Shown piece by piece: positions 24,672 through 33,466 of a DNA stretch of 48,716 nt; within the stretch, counting starts at the first letter, position 1, and each line of letters begins with the position of its first letter. A model generated the notes under the pieces. That model worked only from the letters and a program-made list of their open reading frames with translations, was not told the DNA's origin and did not search any database. The DNA comes from Hyphomicrobiales bacterium (GTDB taxonomy: Bacteria; Pseudomonadota; Alphaproteobacteria; Rhizobiales; Beijerinckiaceae): contig JAQGKD010000076.1 of NCBI GenBank assembly GCA_028290285.1, positions 1-48,716 on the forward strand. The letters run 5' to 3'. The translations under genes were made by a program, and so were the position numbers.

Positions 24672-27475
24672 TGCTTGGCCTTCCGCTCGCCTTCGCCGCT
24701 CCGCTCGTTCTCACCGCGCTCGCCGTGCTTCCGGCGATCTGGTACCTGCTGCGGCTTACGCCGCCGCGTCCACGTGAGGTCTCCTTTCCGCCGCTGCGGT
24801 TGATCCTCGATCTTCAGGGGCGCGAGGAAACGCCTGCCCGCACGCCGTGGTGGCTGCTTGTGCTCCGGCTGTTGCTCGCAGCGCTCATCATTCTCGCCAT
24901 GGCCGGGCCGATCTGGAATCCGGCACCGCAAGGTGAAGGCGGGCGGGGACCGCTGCTCGTACTGCTCGACGACGGATGGCCGGCCGCGCCCGGCTGGACA
25001 CAGCGTATGGCGACCGTAACCCAACGCATCGCGGCTGCGACCCGCGAGGGCCGTTCGACTGCCCTGGTCGCCATGTCCGATGGTGGCCGCGAGATCCTTC
25101 CCGCCGATGCGACGCGCGCCAACGAGCGGCTACGCACGCTGAAGCCCGTGCCGCATGTCCCCGATCGCATGGCGGTTCTGCCTGCGCTGACTCGTTTCCT
25201 GAGCACGGAGAAGGCGGTCGAAATCGTCTGGATCGCGGATGGTCTGGCGAGCGGGCGCGCGGATGAATTCGCCGACGGGCTCGCCCGGGCGGCGGGAGAC
25301 ACGCGCGTGCATGTCGTCACGCAGGAGCGGCTGCCGGTCGCCATCGCGGGTGCGGAGAATGCGGCGGGTGCGTTGGAAGTGCAACTCACGCGCGCCGATG
25401 CGCGGGGCGCATCGAGCGGGCTCGTGCGGGCGCTCGACATGAAGGGTCTCTCCGTGGGCGAGACGCGCTTCGATTCCGGCGCGGCGCGCGAGACGAAGGC
25501 GCGGCTCGAACTTCCCATCGAATTGCGCAACGAGATTGCGCGCGTGGAAATCGCGGACGAACATTCGGCCGGCGCCGTCAGCCTGCTGGACGAGCGCTGG
25601 AAACGGCGGCGCGTCGGCTTGGCGTCCGGCGTTACCGCCGACACGGCGCAGCCGCTGTTGTCGCCGACCTATTATCTGCGCCGGGCACTCGCGCCCTTCG
25701 CGGATGTGCGCGAGCAGCCAACGGGGCGTGGCGATCCGATCCTGTCGCTTCTCGACGACCGCGTTTCCGTAATGGTCCTCGCCGATATCGGCGTGGTCAG
25801 CGGTGCCGCGCATGACCGGCTGGCCCGCTTTGTCGAGGACGGCGGCGTGCTGCTGCGCTTTGCGGGCACGCGGCTCGCCGGTGCGTCCGACAATCTCGTG
25901 CCCGTGCGGCTACGGCGCGGCGGGCGGGTGCTTGGCGGTTCCCTGTCGTGGGACAGCCCGAAGCCACTGGCTCCATTCCCGGCTGAGAGCCCGCTGAACG
26001 GATTGCAGATTCCGCCCGAAGTGACGATTACGCGCCAGGTTCTTGCCGAGCCCGATGCCAGCCTGCCCGGCAAGACATGGGCGCAACTGGCCGACGGCAC
26101 ACCGCTGGTGACGGCCGAGCGGCGCGGCAAGGGGCTCATCGTGCTCGTGCATGTGACGGCCGATACGACATGGTCGAACCTGCCGCTGTCGGGGCTGTTC
26201 GTGGACCTGTTGCGCCGGGTGGTCGCCATGGCGGGCGATGCGGGCGTGCCCGATGCCGGCATGGGCGCTGAAGCCGCCGCGCCGAGCCGCGTCGAGACCG
26301 TCGCACCGACGCGTACGCTGGATGGCTTCGGCACGCTCGGAGCCCCGCCGCTCACGGCGCGCCCCATCCCAGTCAATTTCGCGGGCCCGCCAACGGCTGA
26401 GTTCCCGCCCGGTTTTTATGGTCCCGCCGATGCGCTGACGGCAGTCAATACATTGAACCCGTCCGACCGGCTGGAGCCGGCTCATTTCGATGAATCGAGG
26501 TTTACGATGGAGTCCCTGCGTACCGCGGAGCCTGTCGACCTTCGCCCGGCGATTGTCGCTGCGGCATTCCTGATGCTGCTCGTCGATGCGCTCGCGTCGC
26601 TCTGGCTGTCGGGTGGTTTCGACCGGCTGTGGCCGCCCCGCAATCGCCGCCGCGCCACGGTGGCAGGTCTCGTCGTGCTGTTCGCGCTTGGCTCTTCACT
26701 TGTTGCGCCACGTCACGCGCAGGCGCAGGTCACGCCGGGTGACGCGGCCTTGCGCACACATCTGGCATACGTGGTCACGGGAGATGCGCAGGCCGATGAG
26801 GCCAGCCGCCTCGGCCTCGGGGCCGTGTCGCGCACCTTGGCCAACCGCACGGCGCTCAGTCCCGGCGATCCGGTGGGTGTCGATCCGGCCCGCGACGAAC
26901 TCGCATTCTATCCGCTGATCTACTGGCCCATTGTCGCCACGCGCCCGCAGCCCTCGGCCGATGCCGTGACGCGGCTCGCAAGCTTCATGAAGCAGGGCGG
27001 CACGGTCGTGTTCGATACGCGCGATGCGATGACGAGCCGTCCGGGCGGCGCTCCGACGCCAGAGGCGCAATGGCTGCGCGTCCTGCTCACGGGTGTCGAC
27101 GTGCCCGAACTGGAGCCCGTTCCGCGCGACCATGTTGTTACCAAGACTTTCTACCTCATCGATCAGTTCGTGGGCCGCACGACCGTGGGCCAAACCTGGA
27201 TCGAGGCGCTGCCCGTCGACACCGGCGACCAGGCAAATCGTCCGGCGCGGGCGGGGGACAGCGTGTCGCCGATCATCATTACCTCGAACGATCTGGCGGC
27301 CGCATGGGCCGCGGATCGCAACGGGGATCCGCTCTATCCGCTTGTGCCGGGCGGTCATCGCCAACGCGAAATGGCCCTGCGCGGCGGCGTCAACCTCGTC
27401 ATGTACACGCTGACCGGCAATTACAAAGCCGATCAGGTGCATGTGCGCGATCTCCTGGAAAGGCTCGCACATTGA
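24671..27475 (+). CDS. BatA N-terminal / DUF4159 domain membrane protein
   Basis: A 934-residue protein. Two membrane helices (about 5-28 and 57-80) flank PRPREVSFPPLRLI, the BatA (aerotolerance) N-terminal signature. A vWA-like part follows whose metal motif is degenerate (LVLLDDGWPAAPG near residues 96-108). After a long middle region another helix (about 617-640) and further hydrophobic stretches lead to DUF4159 (about 690-934), which contains THLAYVVTGDA, YPLIYWPI and GGVNLVMYTLTGNYKADQVH. It is probably an inner-membrane scaffold acted on by MoxR/DUF58. The function is unknown; aerotolerance names come from Bacteroides and need not apply. Confidence 0.88.
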   Translation: MLGLPLAFAAPLVLTALAVLPAIWYLLRLTPPRPREVSFPPLRLILDLQGREETPARTPWWLLVLRLLLAALIILAMAGPIWNPAPQGEGGRGPLLVLLDDGWPAAPGWTQRMATVTQRIAAATREGRSTALVAMSDGGREILPADATRANERLRTLKPVPHVPDRMAVLPALTRFLSTEKAVEIVWIADGLASGRADEFADGLARAAGDTRVHVVTQERLPVAIAGAENAAGALEVQLTRADARGASSGLVRALDMKGLSVGETRFDSGAARETKARLELPIELRNEIARVEIADEHSAGAVSLLDERWKRRRVGLASGVTADTAQPLLSPTYYLRRALAPFADVREQPTGRGDPILSLLDDRVSVMVLADIGVVSGAAHDRLARFVEDGGVLLRFAGTRLAGASDNLVPVRLRRGGRVLGGSLSWDSPKPLAPFPAESPLNGLQIPPEVTITRQVLAEPDASLPGKTWAQLADGTPLVTAERRGKGLIVLVHVTADTTWSNLPLSGLFVDLLRRVVAMAGDAGVPDAGMGAEAAAPSRVETVAPTRTLDGFGTLGAPPLTARPIPVNFAGPPTAEFPPGFYGPADALTAVNTLNPSDRLEPAHFDESRFTMESLRTAEPVDLRPAIVAAAFLMLLVDALASLWLSGGFDRLWPPRNRRRATVAGLVVLFALGSSLVAPRHAQAQVTPGDAALRTHLAYVVTGDAQADEASRLGLGAVSRTLANRTALSPGDPVGVDPARDELAFYPLIYWPIVATRPQPSADAVTRLASFMKQGGTVVFDTRDAMTSRPGGAPTPEAQWLRVLLTGVDVPELEPVPRDHVVTKTFYLIDQFVGRTTVGQTWIEALPVDTGDQANRPARAGDSVSPIIITSNDLAAAWAADRNGDPLYPLVPGGHRQREMALRGGVNLVMYTLTGNYKADQVHVRDLLERLAH

Positions 27476-27502
27476 TCCCGAGGCGGGTGAGGACCAACGC
27501 GC

Positions 27503-29587
27503 ATGCGTGATTTCAGCCTGAGTTTCGCGCCTCTTCTTCCGACGTGGATGCTGATCGCTCTCGCCGTTGCGGGCGTGATCGTCGTTGCGCTCGGGCTGTT
27601 GGCGCGGCGTCGCGGCACGGTGCTGCGGGGCCTGGGTCTCGCGCTGGTTCTGGCCGCGCTGGCCGACCCGTCGCTCGTGCGCGAGGATCGCCAGCCGTTG
27701 AAGGACGTCGTCGCCGTCGTGCTCGATCGCAGCGCGAGCCAGACGATCGGGCAGCGCAAGGCGCAGACCGACAAGGCGCGGGCTGAGATCGAGAAGAGCC
27801 TCGCCGGGCTCGATAATGTCGAGGCGCGCTTCGTCGATGGCGGCGGTGTCGATTCCGGCAATGACGGCACGCGGCTGTTTGCATCGCTGAATGCCGCGCT
27901 TTCCGATGTTCCCCCCGAGCGGATCGGCGGTGCGATCCTCGTGACCGATGGCGTCGTGCATGACATTCCCGCGAGCGCAGGAGCGCTCGGGTTCAATGCG
28001 CCCCTCCATGTCTTCCTGACGGGCCGCGAAGGAGAGCGCGACCGGCGCATCGAACTCGTCGAGGCACCGCGCTTCGGTCTCGTGGGCAAGGATCTGACGG
28101 TCGGCGTGCGCGTGATCGACACCAGCAATACGGGCGAGCCCGTGCAATTACGCGTGCGGCGCGATGGCGCGGATGTGTCCAATCTGCGCGTGCGTGCGGG
28201 CAATCTGGTGCGAGTGCCCGTGCAGATCGAACACGGCGGGCCAAATGTCATCGAGTTCGAAGTGGCGGGCCTGCCCGACGAATTGACGCTCGTGAACAAC
28301 AAGGCCGTACTGACGGTTGACGGCGTGCGCGACAAGCTGAAGGTCCTGCTCGTCTCGGGCGAACCGCATGCGGGCGAGCGCACCTGGCGCAACCTCCTGA
28401 AGGCAGACGCGAATGTGGATCTCGTGCACTTCACGATCCTGCGCCCGCCGGAGAAGCAGGACGGCACGCCCATCAACGAACTGTCGCTGATCGCCTTTCC
28501 GACCAGCGATCTGTTCGGGCGCAAGATCAAGGAATTCGATCTCATCATCTTCGACCGCTACTCGAACCAGACGGTCCTGCCGGCCGTCTATTTCGAAAAC
28601 ATCGTGCGCTATGTGCGCGACGGCGGGGCGCTGCTGATCGCGGCCGGGCCGGATTTTTCAGGCGCGGACGGCTTGTTCTATTCGCCGCTGGGCAAGATCT
28701 CCCCGGTGCGCCCGGACGCCATCATCGAGCGAGCTTTCCGTGCACAGATCACGGAGGACGGCCGCAAGCATCCGGTGACGCGCGGCCTGCCGGGCGGGGA
28801 CGTTTCGCCGCCCGCGTGGAGCGAATGGTTCCGGCAGATCTCATCCGAAACCTTGCGCGGCACGGCGGTTCTGTCGGGCGCGGATAACAAGCCGCTGCTT
28901 GTGTTGTCGCGCGAGATGAAGGGGCGCGTCGGGCTGATGCTGTCGGACCAGATCTGGCTCTGGGCGCGGGGTTTCCAGGGCGGCGGGCCGCATCTCGATC
29001 TGCTGCGCCGCATGGCGCATTGGCTGATGAAGGAGCCCGAACTGGAGGAAGAAGCCTTGCGCGCCACGGCGCGCGGCCGCGAAATCTCGATCGAACGGCA
29101 GAGCCTCAAGCCCGAGACGCCGCCCGTGACCCTCACCTCGCCGTCCGGGGCAACGCGCCGGATCGACCTCGTTCATGCCGAGCCCGGCCTTTCCCGGATG
29201 CAGGCGACAGTGGACGAGCTCGGGCTCTATCGCCTGAGCGATGGCGAATTGTCGGCTCTGGTCAATGTAGGGCCGGAAAATCCGCGCGAATTCCAGGAGG
29301 TTGTGTCCACGCCCGACAAGTTGCGGCCGCTGGCGGAGGCCACCGGCGGCACGGTGCGCCGCATCGGGATGGGTGCCGGCGAAGGCATCGCGATGCCGCG
29401 CTTCGTGTCGATGCGCGACAGCCCCATCTATGGCGGCTCCGACTACATCGGCGTAAAGCGCACGGGCGCGAGCGTTGTCACGGGGATCGGGGTCGCGCCA
29501 CTCGCGGTCGGCTTCATCGGCCTGCTGGCGCTGCTGGGCAGTGTGATCCTCGGCTGGATGTCCGAGGCACGCCGTCGTCCGCGCTGA
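27503..29587 (+). CDS. Large membrane protein with vWA-like and glutamine-amidotransferase-like regions
   Basis: A 694-residue protein, the last of the MoxR operon. Two N-terminal helices (about 13-32 and 39-55) are followed by a vWA-like segment with an intact metal motif DRSAS (from Asp74). A beta-sandwich-like region and a class-I-glutamine-amidotransferase-like fold (KVLLVSGEPHAGERTW, then FDLIIFDRY and VRDGGALLIAAG) come next. No catalytic Cys is visible, so it is not an active amidotransferase. A C-terminal helix (about 660-685) precedes a basic tail. It is separated by 27 bp from the DUF4159 gene. It is likely the periplasm-facing partner of that protein; the role is unknown. Confidence 0.85.
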   Translation: MRDFSLSFAPLLPTWMLIALAVAGVIVVALGLLARRRGTVLRGLGLALVLAALADPSLVREDRQPLKDVVAVVLDRSASQTIGQRKAQTDKARAEIEKSLAGLDNVEARFVDGGGVDSGNDGTRLFASLNAALSDVPPERIGGAILVTDGVVHDIPASAGALGFNAPLHVFLTGREGERDRRIELVEAPRFGLVGKDLTVGVRVIDTSNTGEPVQLRVRRDGADVSNLRVRAGNLVRVPVQIEHGGPNVIEFEVAGLPDELTLVNNKAVLTVDGVRDKLKVLLVSGEPHAGERTWRNLLKADANVDLVHFTILRPPEKQDGTPINELSLIAFPTSDLFGRKIKEFDLIIFDRYSNQTVLPAVYFENIVRYVRDGGALLIAAGPDFSGADGLFYSPLGKISPVRPDAIIERAFRAQITEDGRKHPVTRGLPGGDVSPPAWSEWFRQISSETLRGTAVLSGADNKPLLVLSREMKGRVGLMLSDQIWLWARGFQGGGPHLDLLRRMAHWLMKEPELEEEALRATARGREISIERQSLKPETPPVTLTSPSGATRRIDLVHAEPGLSRMQATVDELGLYRLSDGELSALVNVGPENPREFQEVVSTPDKLRPLAEATGGTVRRIGMGAGEGIAMPRFVSMRDSPIYGGSDYIGVKRTGASVVTGIGVAPLAVGFIGLLALLGSVILGWMSEARRRPR

Positions 29588-29590
29588 ATT

Positions 29591-30100
29591 TCAGGCGCGG
29601 GTGACGGGGCCGCGCACGTTTTCGAACGCGCCTTCCACGAGTTCGCAGATCAGGATGCGCATCGGATCGACCGGGCCTGGCATCGAGAGCCGTCCCGGAG
29701 GCACGCGCTTGAAGCCCATGCGCTGGTAATAGGGCTCGTCGCCGACGAGGAGCACGAGGCGATGCCCGGACGCTCGCGCTGCTTCCAGCGACCGGGCGAC
29801 CAGCCTCTCACCGATGCCGCGTGAGCGGAAAGCGGGCTCGACCGTCAGAGGCCCCAGCAGCAGGGCGGGCACGCCGCCGCAGCTGATTGCCGTCATGATG
29901 TTGGCACCCACCAGGAACGTGCCGACGCGGGCGACGAACGAGAGCGAGGCAACGGGCGGAACACCTTCGCGCAGGCGATAGGCGGTGCGCGTGAACCGGC
30001 CCGGCCCGAAGGCGCGTTCGTCGAGCTTTTCGATCTGCGCGAGATCGGTTGGGTTCAGAGGCGCGACGTCGAGGGTGAGTTCGGTCATTGGACGATCCAT
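29591..30100 (-). CDS. GNAT family N-acetyltransferase (YhbS-like)
   Basis: A 169-residue protein with the GNAT core: an N-terminal strand-helix (LNPTDLAQIEKLDERAFGPGRF), then LLGPLTVEPAFRSRGIGERLV, where RSRGIG is the acetyl-CoA pyrophosphate loop. YYQRMGFKRV near the end is the usual motif IV. The acceptor is unknown. Two in-frame starts, 30100 and 30088, are possible; neither has a strong ribosome binding site. It lies tail to tail (3 bp) with the MoxR operon. Confidence 0.92.
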   Translation of the reverse strand: MDRPMTELTLDVAPLNPTDLAQIEKLDERAFGPGRFTRTAYRLREGVPPVASLSFVARVGTFLVGANIMTAISCGGVPALLLGPLTVEPAFRSRGIGERLVARSLEAARASGHRLVLLVGDEPYYQRMGFKRVPPGRLSMPGPVDPMRILICELVEGAFENVRGPVTRA

Positions 30101-30225
30101 CGGAATTTCGGGCAGCGAAAATGGGACGCGACGCTTTCGCGCGCGCTCAGGACCGTCGTCGCTGGCAGATCGTCATCATGGGCGTCCCTTTATCACGCCT
30201 GCGCCGGGGCGCAAATCGGGCGCGC

Positions 30226-30705
30226 TCACCAGAGGGGAGCAGGGTCGCGCTTCTCGAGCACCTCGGCAATGCGGCGCCGCGTCGGCGCGGTCGTGCCTGC
30301 CGGGAGGTCGCCGGGCGGGAAGAAGCCCTGTTCGAGCACTTCGAGCCGCGAGGGTACGTACCCGGTCACGCGATAGGCGTGGACGACATAGAGCGCGACG
30401 TGGTCCCGGTTTGCCATGGTCTCGTTCAGATAAACGGCGAAAATCGGCGGGACCTCTTCGAGCGCGAGGCCCGTTTCCTCGTACATCTCGCGCTTGAGTG
30501 ACTCATGAAGGGTCTCGCCCGGTTCGACGCCGCCGCCCGGCATGTGCCAGCCCGCCACATAGGACTGGCGGATCAGGCAGACGTGCCCCGCTTCATCGAA
30601 GATCATGGCGCGCACGCCCATCGTCAGCGGCCGCGTGATGCGGGCCGCGATGGGCTGGGCATGACGCACCAGGCTGAAAGCGCGGTGCTTGAGCCAGTTT
30701 TTCAT
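30226..30705 (-). CDS. Nudix hydrolase
   Basis: A 159-residue protein with a complete Nudix box, GGGVEPGETLHESLKREMYEETGL. The metal-binding REMYEE is intact. WHMPGGGV precedes the box, as in many nucleoside-diphosphate-X hydrolases. The substrate cannot be predicted from the sequence. The first 28 residues are basic (MKNWLKHRAFSLVRHAQ) and could sit at the membrane surface. It precedes the GNAT gene by 125 bp in the same direction and is divergent from mbfA. Confidence 0.93.
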   Translation of the reverse strand: MKNWLKHRAFSLVRHAQPIAARITRPLTMGVRAMIFDEAGHVCLIRQSYVAGWHMPGGGVEPGETLHESLKREMYEETGLALEEVPPIFAVYLNETMANRDHVALYVVHAYRVTGYVPSRLEVLEQGFFPPGDLPAGTTAPTRRRIAEVLEKRDPAPLW

Positions 30706-30801
30706 GCAGGGTCTTTCTGCTTTGCGGTTAGGAGCCTAGGACTGGATGCAGGAACATCCAATCGCCTCGAAGGCTCGTAGTTAAAAAGTGCTTCCCAGCT
30801 C

Positions 30802-30818
30802 CTTAGAGACATTCTAAA
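30802..30818 (+). promoter_or_regulatory. Irr box (iron control element) upstream of mbfA
   Basis: CTTAGAG-ACA-TTCTAAA matches the ICE consensus TTTAGAA-N3-TTCTAAA at 12 of 14 defined positions, with a perfect right half. It lies 27 bp upstream of the mbfA start, where mbfA genes of Agrobacterium and Bradyrhizobium also carry an ICE. Irr represses mbfA under low iron, so expression should rise when iron is plentiful. Confidence 0.85.
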
Positions 30819-30844
30819 CAACCAGCCTACCGCAGGAGCATGCC

Positions 30845-31816
30845 TTGAAGAGCTTCGCCGATCTCTCCGCCCGTGAAATTCTCGCCGTCGCCATTTCCTC
30901 GGAAGAGGAAGACAGTCGAATCTACTCGACTTTCGCCGAGGATCTCGCGGAAAGATATCCTGCTTCCTCCAAGGTTTTCGAGGAAATGGCCGAGGAGGAG
31001 AAATCCCATCGGCACATGTTGCTCCAGCTCTATGAAGAGCGTTTCGGTCCCAACCTGCCGCCGATCCGGCGGGATGACGTCAAGGGCTTCCTCAAGCGCC
31101 GCCCGATCTGGCTGACCAAGAACCTGCCGCTCGAGACGATCCGCAAGGAAGCGGAGAACATGGAGTTTCAGGCCGCGCGCTTCTACGAGAAGGCGGCCAG
31201 CCAGACGACCGACGTGGCCATCCGCACATTGCTCGGCGATCTCGCCGAAATCGAGAAGGGTCATGGCAAGCACGCGGGCGAACTCGAACGCGCCCTGCTG
31301 ACCGAGCAGGCCCGCGAGGAGGAAGCAACCACGAGCCATCGCATGTTCGTGCTGCAATTCGTGCAGCCGGGCCTCGCGGGGCTGATGGACGGTTCCGTCT
31401 CGACACTGGCGCCGCTGTTCGCAGCGGCCTTCGCCACGCACAGCAACTGGCAGACCTTCCTCGTGGGCATGGCGGCGTCGATCGGTGCTGGCATCAGCAT
31501 GGGGTTTGCGGAAGCTCTTTCCGACGACGGCGCCCTGACCGGGCGCGGCTCGCCGTGGCTGCGCGGCGCGATCTGCGGCCTCATGACGACGCTTGGCGGC
31601 CTGGGGCATACCCTGCCGTATCTCGTGCCCGATGGCGTGCCCAACGCATTCTGGATCGCAACCGCGATCGCCGGCGTGGTCGTCTTCATCGAATTGTGGG
31701 CCATCGCCTATATCCGCGCGCGCTACATGGACACGCCGTTCCTGCAGGCGGTGTTCCAGATCGTGCTCGGTGGCGCGATCGTGCTCGCGGCGGGAATATT
31801 GATCGGCGCCGCTTGA
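30845..31816 (+). CDS. mbfA: Membrane-bound ferritin MbfA (rubrerythrin-VIT1 iron exporter)
   Basis: A 323-residue protein with an N-terminal ferritin-like/rubrerythrin domain (about 1-165), in which iron ligands are visible at Glu20 and in two ExxH motifs (EKSH55 and EKGH). A C-terminal VIT1/CCC1 membrane domain (about 170-323) starts [21 protein letters not shown] and has four to five helices. MbfA exports iron and protects against iron and peroxide stress. The start is TTG at 30845, supported by GGAG 6 nt before it; the nearby ATG at 30840 is out of frame. The ICE upstream fits Irr control. The metallophosphoesterase gene follows after 31 bp. Confidence 0.95.
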   Translation: MKSFADLSAREILAVAISSEEEDSRIYSTFAEDLAERYPASSKVFEEMAEEEKSHRHMLLQLYEERFGPNLPPIRRDDVKGFLKRRPIWLTKNLPLETIRKEAENMEFQAARFYEKAASQTTDVAIRTLLGDLAEIEKGHGKHAGELERALLTEQAREEEATTSHRMFVLQFVQPGLAGLMDGSVSTLAPLFAAAFATHSNWQTFLVGMAASIGAGISMGFAEALSDDGALTGRGSPWLRGAICGLMTTLGGLGHTLPYLVPDGVPNAFWIATAIAGVVVFIELWAIAYIRARYMDTPFLQAVFQIVLGGAIVLAAGILIGAA

Positions 31817-31847
31817 CGGGAAGAGGGGTAGAGGCGAGAGAGGGCGC

Positions 31848-32735
31848 GTGACATTCGTCCTCGCTCATCTCTCCGACGCCCACATCGGCCCGCTGCCGCG
31901 CCCCAAGCGCCGCGAGCTGCTGGGCAAGCGCTTGACCGGCTACATCAATTGGCGCCGGGGTCGAGATCGCATGCACAATATGGAGGTTCTGGCGCAGTTG
32001 GTCGCCGACCTGCGCGCGCAGAATCCCGATCATATCGCCATGACCGGCGACGTGCTGAACATCGGACTCGCGGCGGAATTTCCTATTGCAGGTGCCTGGC
32101 TGGCGACGCTCGGCGATCCGCATGACGTGAGTTTCGTGCCCGGCAATCACGACGCCTATGTGCGCAGTTCGCTCAGCCATCTGGAACGCACCTTCGCGCC
32201 CTGGACGGGTGCCGATGCGGGCGGGGTGCCGAGCTATCCGTATCTGCGCGTGCGCGGCGAAATCGCCTTCATCGGCCTGTCGTCGGGCATTCCCACCGCG
32301 CCGCTGCTCGCGTCGGGCCGGCTGGGAACCCAGCAGCGCGACCGTCTCGAAATCGCGCTCGCGGAAACGGGCGCACGCGGCCTGATGCGCGTGGTGATGA
32401 TCCATCATCCACCCAATCGAGGCGGCGCTTCGACGGGACGCGGGCTGAGCGATGCGCGCAAGCTGGAGGCGATCATCGCCCGGCATGGCGCCGAACTGAT
32501 CATTCACGGTCACAACCACCGCCATTCGGTGAGTTATATCGCGGGACCCAAGGCCCGCGTGCCCGTCGTGGGCGTGGCGTCCGCATCGGCGATACCGGGC
32601 ACGGAGCGGCATCGCGCGGCCTATCATCTCTACGACATCAGCCGCGAGAATGGCGTCTGGTCTATCGCGGGGCGAATTCGCGGGATGATGCCGCAGTCGA
32701 ACGAGGTCGTCGACCTCGGATCCTTCGGGGTCTAG
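31848..32735 (+). CDS. Calcineurin-like metallophosphoesterase
   Basis: A 295-residue soluble phosphoesterase with all five metal-binding blocks: LSDAHIG (DxH), GDVLN (GDxxN-type), GNHDA, HHPP and GHNHRH. The arrangement resembles cyclic-nucleotide or 3',5'-cAMP phosphodiesterase-like (CpdA-type) enzymes, but the true substrate is unknown. The start is GTG at 31848 (GTGACATTCGTC), with a GAGAGGG just upstream. It lies 31 bp after mbfA and could be on the same transcript; an iron link is speculative. Confidence 0.92.
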   Translation: MTFVLAHLSDAHIGPLPRPKRRELLGKRLTGYINWRRGRDRMHNMEVLAQLVADLRAQNPDHIAMTGDVLNIGLAAEFPIAGAWLATLGDPHDVSFVPGNHDAYVRSSLSHLERTFAPWTGADAGGVPSYPYLRVRGEIAFIGLSSGIPTAPLLASGRLGTQQRDRLEIALAETGARGLMRVVMIHHPPNRGGASTGRGLSDARKLEAIIARHGAELIIHGHNHRHSVSYIAGPKARVPVVGVASASAIPGTERHRAAYHLYDISRENGVWSIAGRIRGMMPQSNEVVDLGSFGV

Positions 32736-32744
32736 GGCTTCGCC

Positions 32745-33392
32745 TCAGCCCAGACTTCTCGTGGCCCACCAAGCCATGGCGGCGACGGCCCCGAAATAGG
32801 CGCCGCCCAGCACGAGGGCGATCAACACCAGCGTGCCCAGGATTTCAACCAGCGCACGAGCGGTGCGCAAAAACGCTCCCCTGCGCCGGGGCGTGGGCTC
32901 CATAGCTGCGGCTGGAGCACGCTCGCCGCGTACCGGCGGGTCCTGCGCATAGGCGCGGGCCGCGGCCTCTATCGTGATATCGGAGGCCAGCGACTTTTCG
33001 CGCTCCACCAGACGGCGGGCGATATATTGCGTGACAGTACCGACAATCGCGTCGAGCTTCTCGGTTTCCGCCAGCGTGACCCGGCCGTGGCGCGTGTCCT
33101 GCAAGAAGCGATAGGCGCGCTTGTCGCGGCCCATTTCCACGAAAGCGATCATGTCGATGAAGAGACGCGGATGGTCGCCCGGCAGGAGGCCGCAATCGAA
33201 GAGATCGACTCCCTCGGGCAATTGGTCGAGAACGGGACGGAGGGCGTCCTGCAGCATTTCCAGCCGCGCTGTTTCCGCGCCGCGCAGTTCAGCCACCACT
33301 TCCGACCGTTCGGCATCCTCAAGCCGCGCGCGTCGCAGGGCGGCGGTGAGGCTCGGCGGCACCGTGCGCAGTTCTGTCTGGGGCTCTTCCAC
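32745..33392 (-). CDS. Conserved protein with C-terminal membrane helix, unknown function
   Basis: A 215-residue protein. Most of it is helical and charged (for example AALRRARLEDAERSEVVAEL) and includes DLFDCGLLPGDHPRLFIDMIAFVEMG, the best conserved-looking segment. A linker rich in Pro and Arg leads to one membrane helix (about 185-207), so it is likely tail-anchored with the bulk in the cytoplasm. The start is GTG at 33392, with GGACGGAG upstream. I do not recognise a named domain. It is divergent from the oxoprolinase gene across 74 bp. Confidence 0.82.
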   Translation of the reverse strand: MEEPQTELRTVPPSLTAALRRARLEDAERSEVVAELRGAETARLEMLQDALRPVLDQLPEGVDLFDCGLLPGDHPRLFIDMIAFVEMGRDKRAYRFLQDTRHGRVTLAETEKLDAIVGTVTQYIARRLVEREKSLASDITIEAAARAYAQDPPVRGERAPAAAMEPTPRRRGAFLRTARALVEILGTLVLIALVLGGAYFGAVAAMAWWATRSLG

Positions 33393-33400
33393 GCGATAGG

Positions 33401-33463
33401 CTCCGTCCGTTCATCTTTGTGTAACTATATAGTGCCCTCAGGGCTGAGGCGAATCGGACGGAG
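33401..33463. repeat. Symmetric divergent spacer with mirrored ribosome binding sites
   Basis: CTCCGTCCG (33401-33409) and CGGACGGAG (33455-33463) form a perfect 9-bp inverted repeat; each arm supplies GGACGGAG as the ribosome binding site of the gene on its side. Inside lie two perfect palindromes, ACTATATAGT (33424-33433) and GCCCTCAGGGC (33434-33444). The whole 74-bp spacer may be a shared control region. Confidence 0.5.
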
Positions 33464-33466
33464 CGA

